Positions 18,934 through 27,289 of a stretch of DNA of 64,000 bases are shown here, in pieces (within the stretch, counting starts at the first letter, position 1; each line of letters begins with the position of its first letter). The DNA lies in contig NW_013524647.1 in the NCBI RefSeq assembly GCF_000250985.1, positions 396,983 through 460,982 on the forward strand, read 5' to 3'. The notes beneath the pieces were generated by a model. That model was not told the origin of the DNA. It saw only the letters and a list, made by a program, of their open reading frames with translations, and did no database searches. Source of the stretch: Nematocida parisii ERTm1 (Eukaryota > Microsporidia). Both the position numbers and the translations under genes were made by a program.

Positions 18934-19854
18934 TCATTCTTGCATATTCTTGTACTCTATTAGAATAGAATAGAAATGCACTTTAGAAATGGAATCTGAC
19001 AGTTTCATTAGAAGGGATGACGCCTTTTCAAGTAAAAGTATTTCTCCTCTGTCCTTACCCAGTTTGAATATCATTTTAGAAATATCTTCTGATGAATACC
19101 CATCCTCAAAAAGAGCATCTAGTAAAGAAAGGGCTTCTTTCTCCTGGGTACTCTTTGAAAATATTCTGTCAATTGTTTCTATGGGTGGGACATGACTCAT
19201 TCTTTGAACCATTTCTATGTTTACTACTTTTGAAATTGCTGCAAGTGTCTGTAGAAGGTTTAATCCCTGCCTTGCATCTCCTTCTGAGGTTTCTGCTATA
19301 ATTGATATTGCACTGTCACTTATCGTAAGATTCTCTTTCTCTGCGGTTCTTGTAATTATTTCAGATACATCTGCTGTGGAGAGTGCTGAGAGTCGTAAAA
19401 TAGCACATCTGCTTTGTATTGTATCAGATATCTTAGACACGTCATTACATATAAAAATGAACTTGGCTGACTCGTATTTCTCTAAAAGTCTTCTCATGGA
19501 CTGCTGCGCCTGTGTGGTCATTGAATCTGACTCGTCCAGTATTAGAAATCTATCATGAGAAAGCTTCTTCTGCAAGAATCCTTTTATTTTCATACGCACT
19601 ACATCAACACCCCTTTCATCTGAGGCATTTAATTCCATTACGCACTCTTTTCTTATGCTTTGTTTCTCTTTAAACACATAATTCAGCAGTGCACCTGCCA
19701 CAGTGGTTTTTCCTATACCTGGTGGACCTGTTATGATTAAGTGCGGCATGCTTTCTTCCTTTGCTAATATTTTAAAAACATCCATAACTGCTTTATTTCC
19801 CACTATTTCATCCAATGTACTTGGTCGATATTTTTCAATCCACGGAATATTCAT
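18934..19854 (-). CDS. RFC4: Replication factor C small subunit (Rfc4/human RFC2 type)
   Basis: A 306-residue AAA+ clamp-loader subunit that helps load PCNA at primer ends. Walker A is GPPGIGKT (43-50), Walker B is LDESD (106-110), the SRC arginine-finger motif is at 148-150, and the start PWIEKYRPSTLDEIVGN is the RFC box. NASDERGVDVVRMKIKGF places it in the Rfc4 (human RFC2) clade and not Rfc2, Rfc3 or Rfc5. The C-terminal collar domain is present; total length is about 15 residues below yeast. One deviation: the third Walker B-box residue is Ser where most subunits have Ala (DEAD). Confidence 0.9.
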   Translation of the reverse strand: MNIPWIEKYRPSTLDEIVGNKAVMDVFKILAKEESMPHLIITGPPGIGKTTVAGALLNYVFKEKQSIRKECVMELNASDERGVDVVRMKIKGFLQKKLSHDRFLILDESDSMTTQAQQSMRRLLEKYESAKFIFICNDVSKISDTIQSRCAILRLSALSTADVSEIITRTAEKENLTISDSAISIIAETSEGDARQGLNLLQTLAAISKVVNIEMVQRMSHVPPIETIDRIFSKSTQEKEALSLLDALFEDGYSSEDISKMIFKLGKDRGEILLLEKASSLLMKLSDSISKVHFYSILIEYKNMQE

Positions 19855-19869
19855 TCTCTACCATAAAAA

Positions 19870-20460
19870 ATATTATTATTATTATCCACTGACTAACTAA
19901 TTATACTGTTATAACCGACTAACGCATACAGTGACTAACTTATACTGTTATAACTGACTAACTCACTCACTGACTAATTCATACAGTGACTAACTGACTA
20001 ACTGACTAATTCATATATTGACTATCTGACTTATACAGTGACTCATACACTGACTAATTCATACACACTGACTAACGCATACACTGACTAATTCATACAC
20101 ACTGACTAACGCATACAGTGACTCATACACTGACTAACGCATACAGTGACTCATACACTGACTTATCTACTATCTGACTTATCTACTGTTATACATTGAC
20201 TAACTTATACACTGACTAACTTATACCTACTGTCATACACTGACTAACTTATACCTACTGTCATACACTGACTAACTTATACCTACTGTCATACACTGAC
20301 TATCTGACTTATCTACTGACTAACTTATACACTGACTAACTTATACACTGACTAATCCATACACTGACTCATACACTGACTTATCTACTGACTAACTTAT
20401 ACACTGACTGACTTATACACTGACTAACTTATACTGTTATTGTATAATACTGAATATATC
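19870..20460. repeat. Minisatellite of CATACACTGACTAACTTATAC type
   Basis: Some 30 degenerate copies of an ACTGACTAA(C/T) unit, step 16-26 bp, with higher-order blocks such as CTTATACCTACTGT repeated three times near 20210-20290. It fills the gap between RFC4 and NSE2, both minus strand. Confidence 0.92.
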
Positions 20461-20477
20461 TGAATATTTAAATAATT

Positions 20478-20975
20478 TTATTTACTCTTCTTTGGATTAT
20501 ATTTCATTTTGTGCCAGTCACTCTTACACCCCACATACGGACACTTAAATTTATATTTACTCGGTACAGTGCTATAAAAAAATAAAAGACCTTTCTTGTC
20601 AAATACATGACCACACGGTGCTTCTATTCTTTCTTCTATCTCCTTTTGTGTTATCATACAAATATCTTGACCAGTGGTTTCTTCCATTTGTATGACAGCA
20701 TTCTTATTTGATCTTATTAATTGGTAGTCTTCACTGTCTTTTACTCTTTTACTGTGCTCCGGATGGATTTCTATCCTATGATACTCTTCCTTTGCTATTG
20801 GTTCTTTGTTCTCGTTCAGAAGAATGCTTAGTGATACTAACTCTTTCAATGTTTTATCTGTTACTATTTGTTCTGGGCATTCTCTCAATCTATTTATTAA
20901 ATATGCAACACCTTTTGTCAATTTACTTAATGGGTTTGTATTTATTTCTATGGTCTGTTCTTGAGATGTGTGCAT
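20478..20975 (-). CDS. NSE2: SMC5/6 complex SUMO ligase NSE2/MMS21-like
   Basis: A 165-residue protein with a C-terminal SP-RING of the Nse2/Mms21 type: ICMITQKEIEERIEAPCGHVFDKKG, then CPYVGC, with metal ligands C121, H123, C145 and C150, and C106 at the position of the first conserved cysteine. Nse2 binds Smc5 and SUMOylates repair and cohesion factors. The N-terminal 90 residues are helical and would dock on Smc5. Yeast Mms21 has 267 residues, so this is reduced. PIAS-type ligases share the RING but usually have other domains, which are absent here. Confidence 0.8.
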   Translation of the reverse strand: MHTSQEQTIEINTNPLSKLTKGVAYLINRLRECPEQIVTDKTLKELVSLSILLNENKEPIAKEEYHRIEIHPEHSKRVKDSEDYQLIRSNKNAVIQMEETTGQDICMITQKEIEERIEAPCGHVFDKKGLLFFYSTVPSKYKFKCPYVGCKSDWHKMKYNPKKSK

Positions 20976-21081
20976 TCTAATTTGTAATTTAATTTACAGT
21001 GCAGGGCCATGGACAAATTCTAAATATAAAGTAGAGCGCGTGTGTTTCCGGTTTCATCTTGCATTGTGAAACAAATCCTTT

Positions 21082-22840
21082 ATGTGTACTATTAAGCAAT
21101 TTGGTTATTGTATGTTTATGAAAACACACAATATAATCGGTATAGTAGTACTTTACATAAGCAAGATATCTGCTAAAAACGGTATAGCAAATATTGAAAA
21201 ACTGTTCATAGATGCTAAGTGTGAAGGGAATGATATGCTTTTACAAAAAATGGATAATACTTGGACGAGATTCTCTTGTTCTTCTGGGGAAACCTGTTCA
21301 TCTCTTAATGGGAAGGTGCAGTGTGTTTCAGACAAAAGCATGATAAAAATAAGCACAGTAACTATAACCCTACCAAGCAACATAGAACCCACGGTTACCA
21401 TAAAGCATCCATCTACTAATAATAGATTTAACAGTGATAGTGGGAGTAAATCCAGCAGTAATCAGAATAATAGCTGTACAGATAACTGACTCATCCCAGG
21501 GCATGGCATCCTCTAATCAGGGCACTTTAACTCAGTCGGATACTCCGGGTGGCAGTGGATCTAATAAAAATGGGAGTAATACTGACTCAGAAGGTAAACA
21601 AAGCAGTGGAATGAACACTAATCAATCAGAGAAGAGCACTACAAGCACTACAGACAGTGGCAGAGTTAAGTCTGCATCCAATGATTATAATACCCAGATG
21701 GGGACTGATTCACCCGCACAGAGTGAGAGTGCACCTGCTGTGAATTCTATACCTGGATCTAATGACCAGAGCACTAATGCACTATCACCTAGCAACAGTA
21801 CAAAAAATCAGCAGAGTGGCGAGTCTACCCCCACAGAAGCTGGCAATATTGTAATAGAGTATAAAGACAATGGCACGGGAAATATCGACTTTAAAATACC
21901 AGGCATTACTAAATCCACGAAGAACAATGATACAACAGAACAAATAACCCCTGGTGAGTTTAATAAGACTCTTCCCACACAGAAAGACTCTGCAAATGGA
22001 ACCAGCCAAGAGAAAACACCTATTTCACCATCTAACCCTGAACCAATAAGCTCATTATCACACTCAACCATGCTATCACAGGCATCTTCTGCCACAGCGG
22101 CTCCTGCTGCGAACAGTCCAGCTCCAGCAAATACTGCAAATAAGACAGATACAAAGTCATCGTCTCCCCCTGCAAGCAATACCAAAAGTGGCGATAGTAG
22201 CAACCAAGGTGCCCCATCAACTAAAGTCTCCACAATAACTGCAGATCAAATAAAAAAGACTCTTTCTGCATGTGGGTACTCTGGCAGTCCTAAACAAGAC
22301 TTTGTTAATGAACTTATAACACAGATAAACAAGAACAACTGGAGTGATAATGAGAAGAGTATGTTTTTAGCTCAAATCTATCACGAATCTGGTGGGTTAA
22401 CAATGTTAATAGAGCAAGCTTGTATTAATACTCCATGCACCAACTACGACAATGCCAACAAAGCAAACGGCCCTGTTGCCGGTGCACCTGGAAAGCATTA
22501 TTTCGGGAGAGGATATATCCAGCTTACTTGGCCTGCTAATTATAAAGAGGCAAGTAATTCAATCTATAAAGATGACAGACTTTATACAAACCCAGACCAA
22601 GTGGCCACTGATAAATCCATAGCAGCCGCTGTAAGTATCTGGTACTGGAACACTAGAGTAATGACATCAAAATCCCCACTGAGTAACTTTGGTGAAACAA
22701 CAAAAGCCATCAACGGGGCAATAGAGTGCCAAGGTGGCCCTAATGCCTCTGCCAAACAAAGGTACAGTAATTACCTCGCAATAGCAAAGGTGTTTGGTGT
22801 GAGTCCAACAGCATCCAGCAAAGGGTGCGGGGATAATTAA
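21082..22840 (+). CDS. GH19 chitinase with N-terminal Cys-rich chitin-binding-like module, frame broken at 21487
   Basis: A secreted family-19 chitinase that would hydrolyse chitin of the spore wall. Upstream frame, 21082 to TGA at 21487-21489: signal peptide (best start ATG 21118, MKTHNIIGIVVLYISKISA), then a CBM19-like Cys module (C-x16-20-C, GETC, VQC), then a Ser/Asn linker. Downstream frame (to 22840): Ser/Thr/Asn/Pro linker of about 250 residues, then the GH19 domain from about 22230, with the catalytic Glu in AQIYHESGG (codon 22385) and YFGRGYIQLTW. The frames are offset by +1. The linker composition fits the first frame right up to TGA and the second right after it (DSSQGMASS), so the shift is at or within a few codons of AAC-TGA-CTC. 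A single inserted base or recoding both fit. Confidence 0.85.
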
Positions 22841-23021
22841 TAAATAGTATTTCCCTTTATTATGCCGTATATTACTTATTAATTATATTTTATAGTAAAA
22901 TTTACTATTCCGTACGGTTTACATTCTGAAATTTCCATAAAATGTATTTTTTTATAGGAGCACGTGTACAAAATTATTTAAAAATAGAATATAAAATATG
23001 AAAATATAAGAAAACGGTTTA

Positions 23022-24312
23022 TTAATTAATATTTGGTATATTTTGAGGTAGTTCAGAGTGGATTATTTTTGTATCTTCTGGGTGATCTCTATTACACTCT
23101 ACACTTTTTTGAACAGATGCTCCTTTTTTTATTCGTCTGGTTCTTTTTACTATGTCTCTGTTGGATATAAAATCATGGTACGTTAGTTCTTTATTGAACC
23201 TTTTTACAAGTTGTTTATACGCCGATTTAATATTATCTTTAGACACGCCTGTATATTCAGATATTTTCTCAAATGTATGATCTTCACTTGTGAAGTTCTT
23301 CTTATCCATAATATACCTAAGAATAGCATTTGTCCAGTATGAGAGATACGCCCTTTCACCATCTGATGAAAGTGGCTGTTCTGGTCCTGCTATATATGGA
23401 ACAGTTCCTGTGGTTTTTGTTAAATAGTAGCTGAAATCAATTAAAAATGAACCTATCCCCAATTTCTGATACGCTGGAAAAACAACAATACACGATAAAT
23501 TATTCCTTCCCTCTCCCTTCTCCTTTGAGAAATATCCCTGCATGTGGAATACATTATCCTTTACCTCTCCTACAATATAAAACAGAAATGATTCTACGTC
23601 ATAATACAGTGTTTTATGGTCTAAAAACATCTTGGCTAGAAGACATAAACTCTGACAGTATTTCTGCTCTTTCTCTCCCTCCACCTCAAATATTACAGTC
23701 TCATCATTATCTAAATAAAGAAGTCTCCCCGGTGGATATTCCATCATGCACTTACTCTGATGCCTATCCATGGAATATTTCGTAGAGAAGTACTCCATGC
23801 ACTTACTGCATATAAATAAGTTCCGGTGCTTAACATACTCCTCTGGATATGGAGAAGAAAAAAGAGGAGTTAATTCCACTTCTCCTAAAAATACTTTTTG
23901 TATTCCTTCTGAATTCTTCCCCGGTCGGTTCTTCTTTATAATATCGCATACTTTCTTAGACACATCTTTGCTAATTTCTTCTGTACTCCTCTCAAGTGCG
24001 GGTATTTCTGGTCCTAACAACCCATCAAATTTAACCCCTTTAAGTAACTCTGTGCACTTCTCACACCCATCTACTCTTTCTTCTGGATTACCAGTTTGCC
24101 TTTTCAGTTTGTGTTCTTGTGCAGTGGTGTACGTGGTAGGAGTACCCGCACATTTTACAATACTCAAGTACTTCACTTGACTTTGTATAACAAATATAGC
24201 AGACCCTGCAATTCTTACAGAACATGAATAGATCTTCTGTCCCAAGCAGTTCTATTTTCTCTTTTATATTTTCCTGTATGCCAATTGTATTCTGGCATTT
24301 ATTACATTTCAT
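23022..24312 (-). CDS. MYST-family histone acetyltransferase with PHD finger, frame broken near 24100
   Basis: A MYST acetyltransferase, resembling the Sas3/MOZ group because a PHD-type zinc finger precedes the catalytic domain. Upstream frame (24312-24088) holds the first PHD ligands (KCNKC, FCKNC, YCKMC, HVHHC). Downstream frame, open from 24245, holds the last pair (GCEKC), the MYST C2HC finger (CSKC-x12-H-x3-C), the catalytic Cys in NLSCIVVFPAYQ, the acetyl-CoA loop KLGIGSFLI, and the catalytic Glu in GPEQPLS. Because the PHD finger spans both frames, the shift (+1) must lie between about 24125 and 24088; it could be exactly at TGG-TAA-T. The gene is divergent from UTP11 with 22 bp between. 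Partner: the ING protein at 48.9 kb is of the expected kind. Confidence 0.87.
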
Positions 24313-24334
24313 ACAATTTTTTTACTGAATTTTC

Positions 24335-24658
24335 ATGAAAAAAAGACAGACTAACTATAAAGAAAGAGGGCAATTAGCAGAAAGAAGATCACTCGGTGTT
24401 TTAGAGAAAAAGCGGCACTTCCTAAAAAGGAGCACAGCAGAAAAGGCGAGAGAAGAAAAAATTCAACTGATTAAAAAATTAGCAGCTGAGTCAAATCCAG
24501 ATGAGTTCAACCATTTCATGTATAAATACAAGAGGAGTGGTGTTCGTTTAATAAGAAAAGACAAAGTGTACGAAAAAGACCAGAATTTACAGGAGCCAGA
24601 AGAGTTGCCAGAAGAATTACCCATGAAAAAACCAGAAAGAATAATATTTACAGAGTAA
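24335..24658 (+). CDS. UTP11: U3 snoRNP/SSU processome protein Utp11 (shortened)
   Basis: A 107-residue basic protein matching the N-terminal half of Utp11, a component of the 90S pre-ribosome needed for 18S rRNA processing. Seen: HKERGQ-like start (YKERGQLAERR), LGVLEKKRHFLKRSTAEKAREEKI, and AAESNPDEFNHFMYKYKRSGV, which correspond to the family's RERxQ, LLEKKKDYxxRA and NPDEFyfkM blocks. Yeast and human proteins are about 250 residues, so the C-terminal half is gone; the stop at 24658 is followed by AT-rich DNA with no continuation in any frame. It starts 22 bp from the MYST gene, so both probably share one bidirectional promoter. Confidence 0.85.
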   Translation: MKKRQTNYKERGQLAERRSLGVLEKKRHFLKRSTAEKAREEKIQLIKKLAAESNPDEFNHFMYKYKRSGVRLIRKDKVYEKDQNLQEPEELPEELPMKKPERIIFTE

Positions 24659-25044
24659 TAATTAACTGAATATAATGTATTATTATACCATATTAATAAT
24701 AGAATAAATATAGAGAGATCAGAACTATATGGTACTTGTTCATTTAGTAATAAAACTATTTACACTATTACCAATAAATTGTGTTAATTTTTTTATTTTT
24801 AGTGCATTATATCATATATCTTATAGTAGTATAATATTAGTAGTAAATAGGCCGTAAATATTTAGTATATGAGTACTTAGTATACAATGTATAATAAGTA
24901 ATATAATATTATTTAAATTATCACACTATGTCTTATATATTCTAATATATTTTACTGTATGTGTAATATTTACTGGTATATTTAAATATGTGTAATAATT
25001 CAGTATAAATATTTATTCTTACTGTAATAAACCGTTGCACTGGA
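24659..25044. other. AT-rich convergent intergenic region
   Basis: No gene or clear repeat; TAATATTA-like AT runs only. Confidence 0.55.
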
Positions 25045-25863
25045 TTATTCAGTCTTTTCATTATTCAATTCTTTCAATATTTCTATTTCTATGGGAGAGG
25101 TGGGCTCTCTGTACATGTCTATTAATAAAGATGTATCTACTTGGTTTTTATAATTCCTTATGAATATAAGTACTACTTTGTTCCATGCAAGGTATCTAGT
25201 ACTGGTATTCTGCAGTTCATCTAATATGTACTGATGTACATCATCAATTATATCTTGACTGAACCGAATTCCTTTAATAAGAATTGCTGTTATTAATATG
25301 TATACGGAATGAGTCCTTTCTAATACCATAATATTCCTGAGCATATCTTCCATATGCCCTTTCTCACACGTACACTTCATTATAACTCTGCTAAGAATTA
25401 GTGCTATATTATTAGACATACCTTCATCACATAAAGGTTTAATCATTCCACTGAAGTATGCTTTACTGCACCTAGACATAACCATAACATGCGCTTTAAA
25501 TAATGATATTTCTAGTTTCTTATGCTTTCTTATGTACTCCATGCTCTTCTCTCTTAATAATTCAGTTACTCTTTTTTTTACTTCGTAATACGCCAGAGGA
25601 TAGCTCATAACCCTCTCCACTATTTCCTTTAACACTTTAACCTGTGCCTGCTTAATATCTATAACCAATAATAACTCTAAATAATCCTCTGCACTGTGCG
25701 GGGCTATAACTGACTTATGTGAGTGCAGTTTGAATATTGAAGGAAGTGTTCCCGTTCTTAATTCTTCTTCTATTTTTGCTATTTCTTCAGAATTTCTGTC
25801 TAATTTCAGGAAATATCCTTCATCATTCATTAACTCCGCCATTATTTCTTGACCAATTCCCAT
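25045..25863 (-). CDS. ENP1: Bystin/Enp1, late 40S assembly factor
   Basis: A 272-residue match to the C-terminal helical repeat domain of bystin/Enp1, which stays on the 40S head from the nucleolus to the cytoplasm. The family features seen are the YxAxYKA-like helix (SLFKAHVMVMSRCSKAYFSGMIKPLCDEG), the SRVIMKCT segment, and the end LAWNKVVLIFIRNYKNQ followed by SPIEIEILKELNN, which align with LPVLWHQ-LLxFxQRYKN and SPEIRREL in bystins. Yeast Enp1 has 483 residues; the acidic N-terminal half is missing here. Divergent from eS28 with 54 bp between. Enp1 binds Rps3 and Ltv1 in yeast, and uS3 and RIO2 are also in this window. Confidence 0.85.
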   Translation of the reverse strand: MGIGQEIMAELMNDEGYFLKLDRNSEEIAKIEEELRTGTLPSIFKLHSHKSVIAPHSAEDYLELLLVIDIKQAQVKVLKEIVERVMSYPLAYYEVKKRVTELLREKSMEYIRKHKKLEISLFKAHVMVMSRCSKAYFSGMIKPLCDEGMSNNIALILSRVIMKCTCEKGHMEDMLRNIMVLERTHSVYILITAILIKGIRFSQDIIDDVHQYILDELQNTSTRYLAWNKVVLIFIRNYKNQVDTSLLIDMYREPTSPIEIEILKELNNEKTE

Positions 25864-25917
25864 TTCTGCAAGAATTTTCCATTTCTTAAATATTTTATTT
25901 TTTAGCCTGGTTAATTC

Positions 25918-26121
25918 ATGGAGGCAGTATTAGAACCAGTATTAGCACAAGTAACAGAAGTAATGCAGAGAACAGGACCAGGAGGTGGCTGTCAAGTAGT
26001 TAAAGTCATGATTGTATCTACAAAAAGGTCATTAACTAGAGTAATTGATGGACCAGTCAGGAAAGGAGACCATGTCTATTTATTAGAGGCCGAGAGAGAT
26101 CTCAAAGTAAGTAGAAGATAA
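25918..26121 (+). CDS. RPS28: Ribosomal protein eS28
   Basis: A 67-residue small-subunit ribosomal protein, full length for the family (67-69). Motifs: LAQVTEVMQRTGPGGGCQVVKV, then RVIDGPVRKGDHVYLLEAERD, matching the OB fold RVxxVLGRTGSxG-Q-TQV and NVKGPVREGDILxLLExEREARR. The ATG follows TTTAGCCTGGTTAATTC. It faces ENP1 across a 54-bp divergent promoter region. Confidence 0.95.
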   Translation: MEAVLEPVLAQVTEVMQRTGPGGGCQVVKVMIVSTKRSLTRVIDGPVRKGDHVYLLEAERDLKVSRR

Positions 26122-26462
26122 GTAATAAATTACCACTTATTAACGTAATTAAATGAGTTTATATTATAACCCGAACCCCAAAATGCATAAATTTATGCTG
26201 GGGATAAATCCACAAAAATTGAAAATGGAAAGTTTCTGTTATGGCTTATTTAGTATATAACAGTTTTATATGTGAATATAGTACTAATACAGTACTATTC
26301 TGTGTAAAACACTTTTATTCTTAGTATACAGTATAAATATCAAGTGATTCCCAGTGGTATTATAAATACCGTTAGTTATAATCATATAAACAGTTAAGTA
26401 TCACTAATTCAGGTTATTAATGAATAATAAACATTCAGTTATTTAGTACACATTTATTCACA
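26122..26462. other. Convergent intergenic region
   Basis: No gene seen. One TAACCCGA octamer at 26167-26174, just downstream of eS28, then AT-rich DNA. Confidence 0.55.
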
Positions 26463-27278
26463 CTAGGTCAAATACGACTTTATCTGCAATATTTCCGTTG
26501 CATACTTCTTTGAGTCAACAAGCGGTAAATAAATATTCTTTATGTACTCCTCTATTTTAAACCATGACTTCGCATAAATATTCTTCATAAATAAAAGGAG
26601 CACATCTAAAAATACAGAAATAACACACGGGTTGAACGTACTGCTTATTTCTTCAGTGTAATTAAGAAGTGATGATATAAACATCCACGCATCTCCTGGA
26701 TTATTTGATTCTTTAAGCACTGTAAAATAAACTCTGTACATCCCTAATAAACAGTCCAGTGGTAGTGCAGATGTAAACATAGTGTACTTATACTTACTTA
26801 TAAGATTCGGTATACGCTGTGATAACCATATTAGTAAATAAGCATACCCCACAGCAGATTCCTTATTCGTGGATACTTGTGCTTTTATTTGTTCTATCAT
26901 GCGCTTAAGAAGTATCACAGTGAATGCGTCTAGTTTACTATTTGGTATGTTTTGCTGTATATACTCAATGACTAAATCTGAAATTATTTTAGTTTTTTCC
27001 TGGGTGTTATTCACTTGAGAAAGTCTTTTGTTAAGTAATTGCACAGCTTGTGCTTTGTCCTGGGGTGCTAATTTTTCGGATTTCTCTGGTTTTGGTGCTG
27101 TTATTTCCTTCTCTATGTACTCAGAAATAACCAAATATTGCTTGAGGTCTTTTTCTCTCTGGGCTTTAACCCGGTGTGCCTCATCTGTTACTAAATATTC
27201 ACTTATTTCTACTTCTAATTCCTCCCTTTCCTTCTGTATTTTATTGATTATTTGGGTTATTCTCTCAAGTGCATTCAT
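26463..27278 (-). CDS. GLE1: mRNA export factor Gle1-like
   Basis: A 271-residue protein. An N-terminal coiled coil (about 1-80, rich in Glu/Lys) precedes an all-helical domain that resembles the Gle1 C-terminal domain, which activates the DEAD-box helicase Dbp5 at the nuclear pore with IP6. Supporting segments are KESAVGYAYLLIWLSQRIPNLISKYKYTMF, matching the SAF-YA-V-----S-PE----LA--Y pattern, then LLGMYRVYFTVL and the NPGDAWMFISSLLN segment where Gle1 has HG-E-GW-WLA--LN, and a terminal YIKNIYLPLV. Yeast Gle1 is 538 residues, so it is reduced by half. No direct motif is diagnostic, hence moderate confidence. It is divergent from IRE1, 11 bp apart. Confidence 0.75.
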   Translation of the reverse strand: MNALERITQIINKIQKEREELEVEISEYLVTDEAHRVKAQREKDLKQYLVISEYIEKEITAPKPEKSEKLAPQDKAQAVQLLNKRLSQVNNTQEKTKIISDLVIEYIQQNIPNSKLDAFTVILLKRMIEQIKAQVSTNKESAVGYAYLLIWLSQRIPNLISKYKYTMFTSALPLDCLLGMYRVYFTVLKESNNPGDAWMFISSLLNYTEEISSTFNPCVISVFLDVLLLFMKNIYAKSWFKIEEYIKNIYLPLVDSKKYATEILQIKSYLT

Positions 27279-27289
27279 TAAAAATATTT

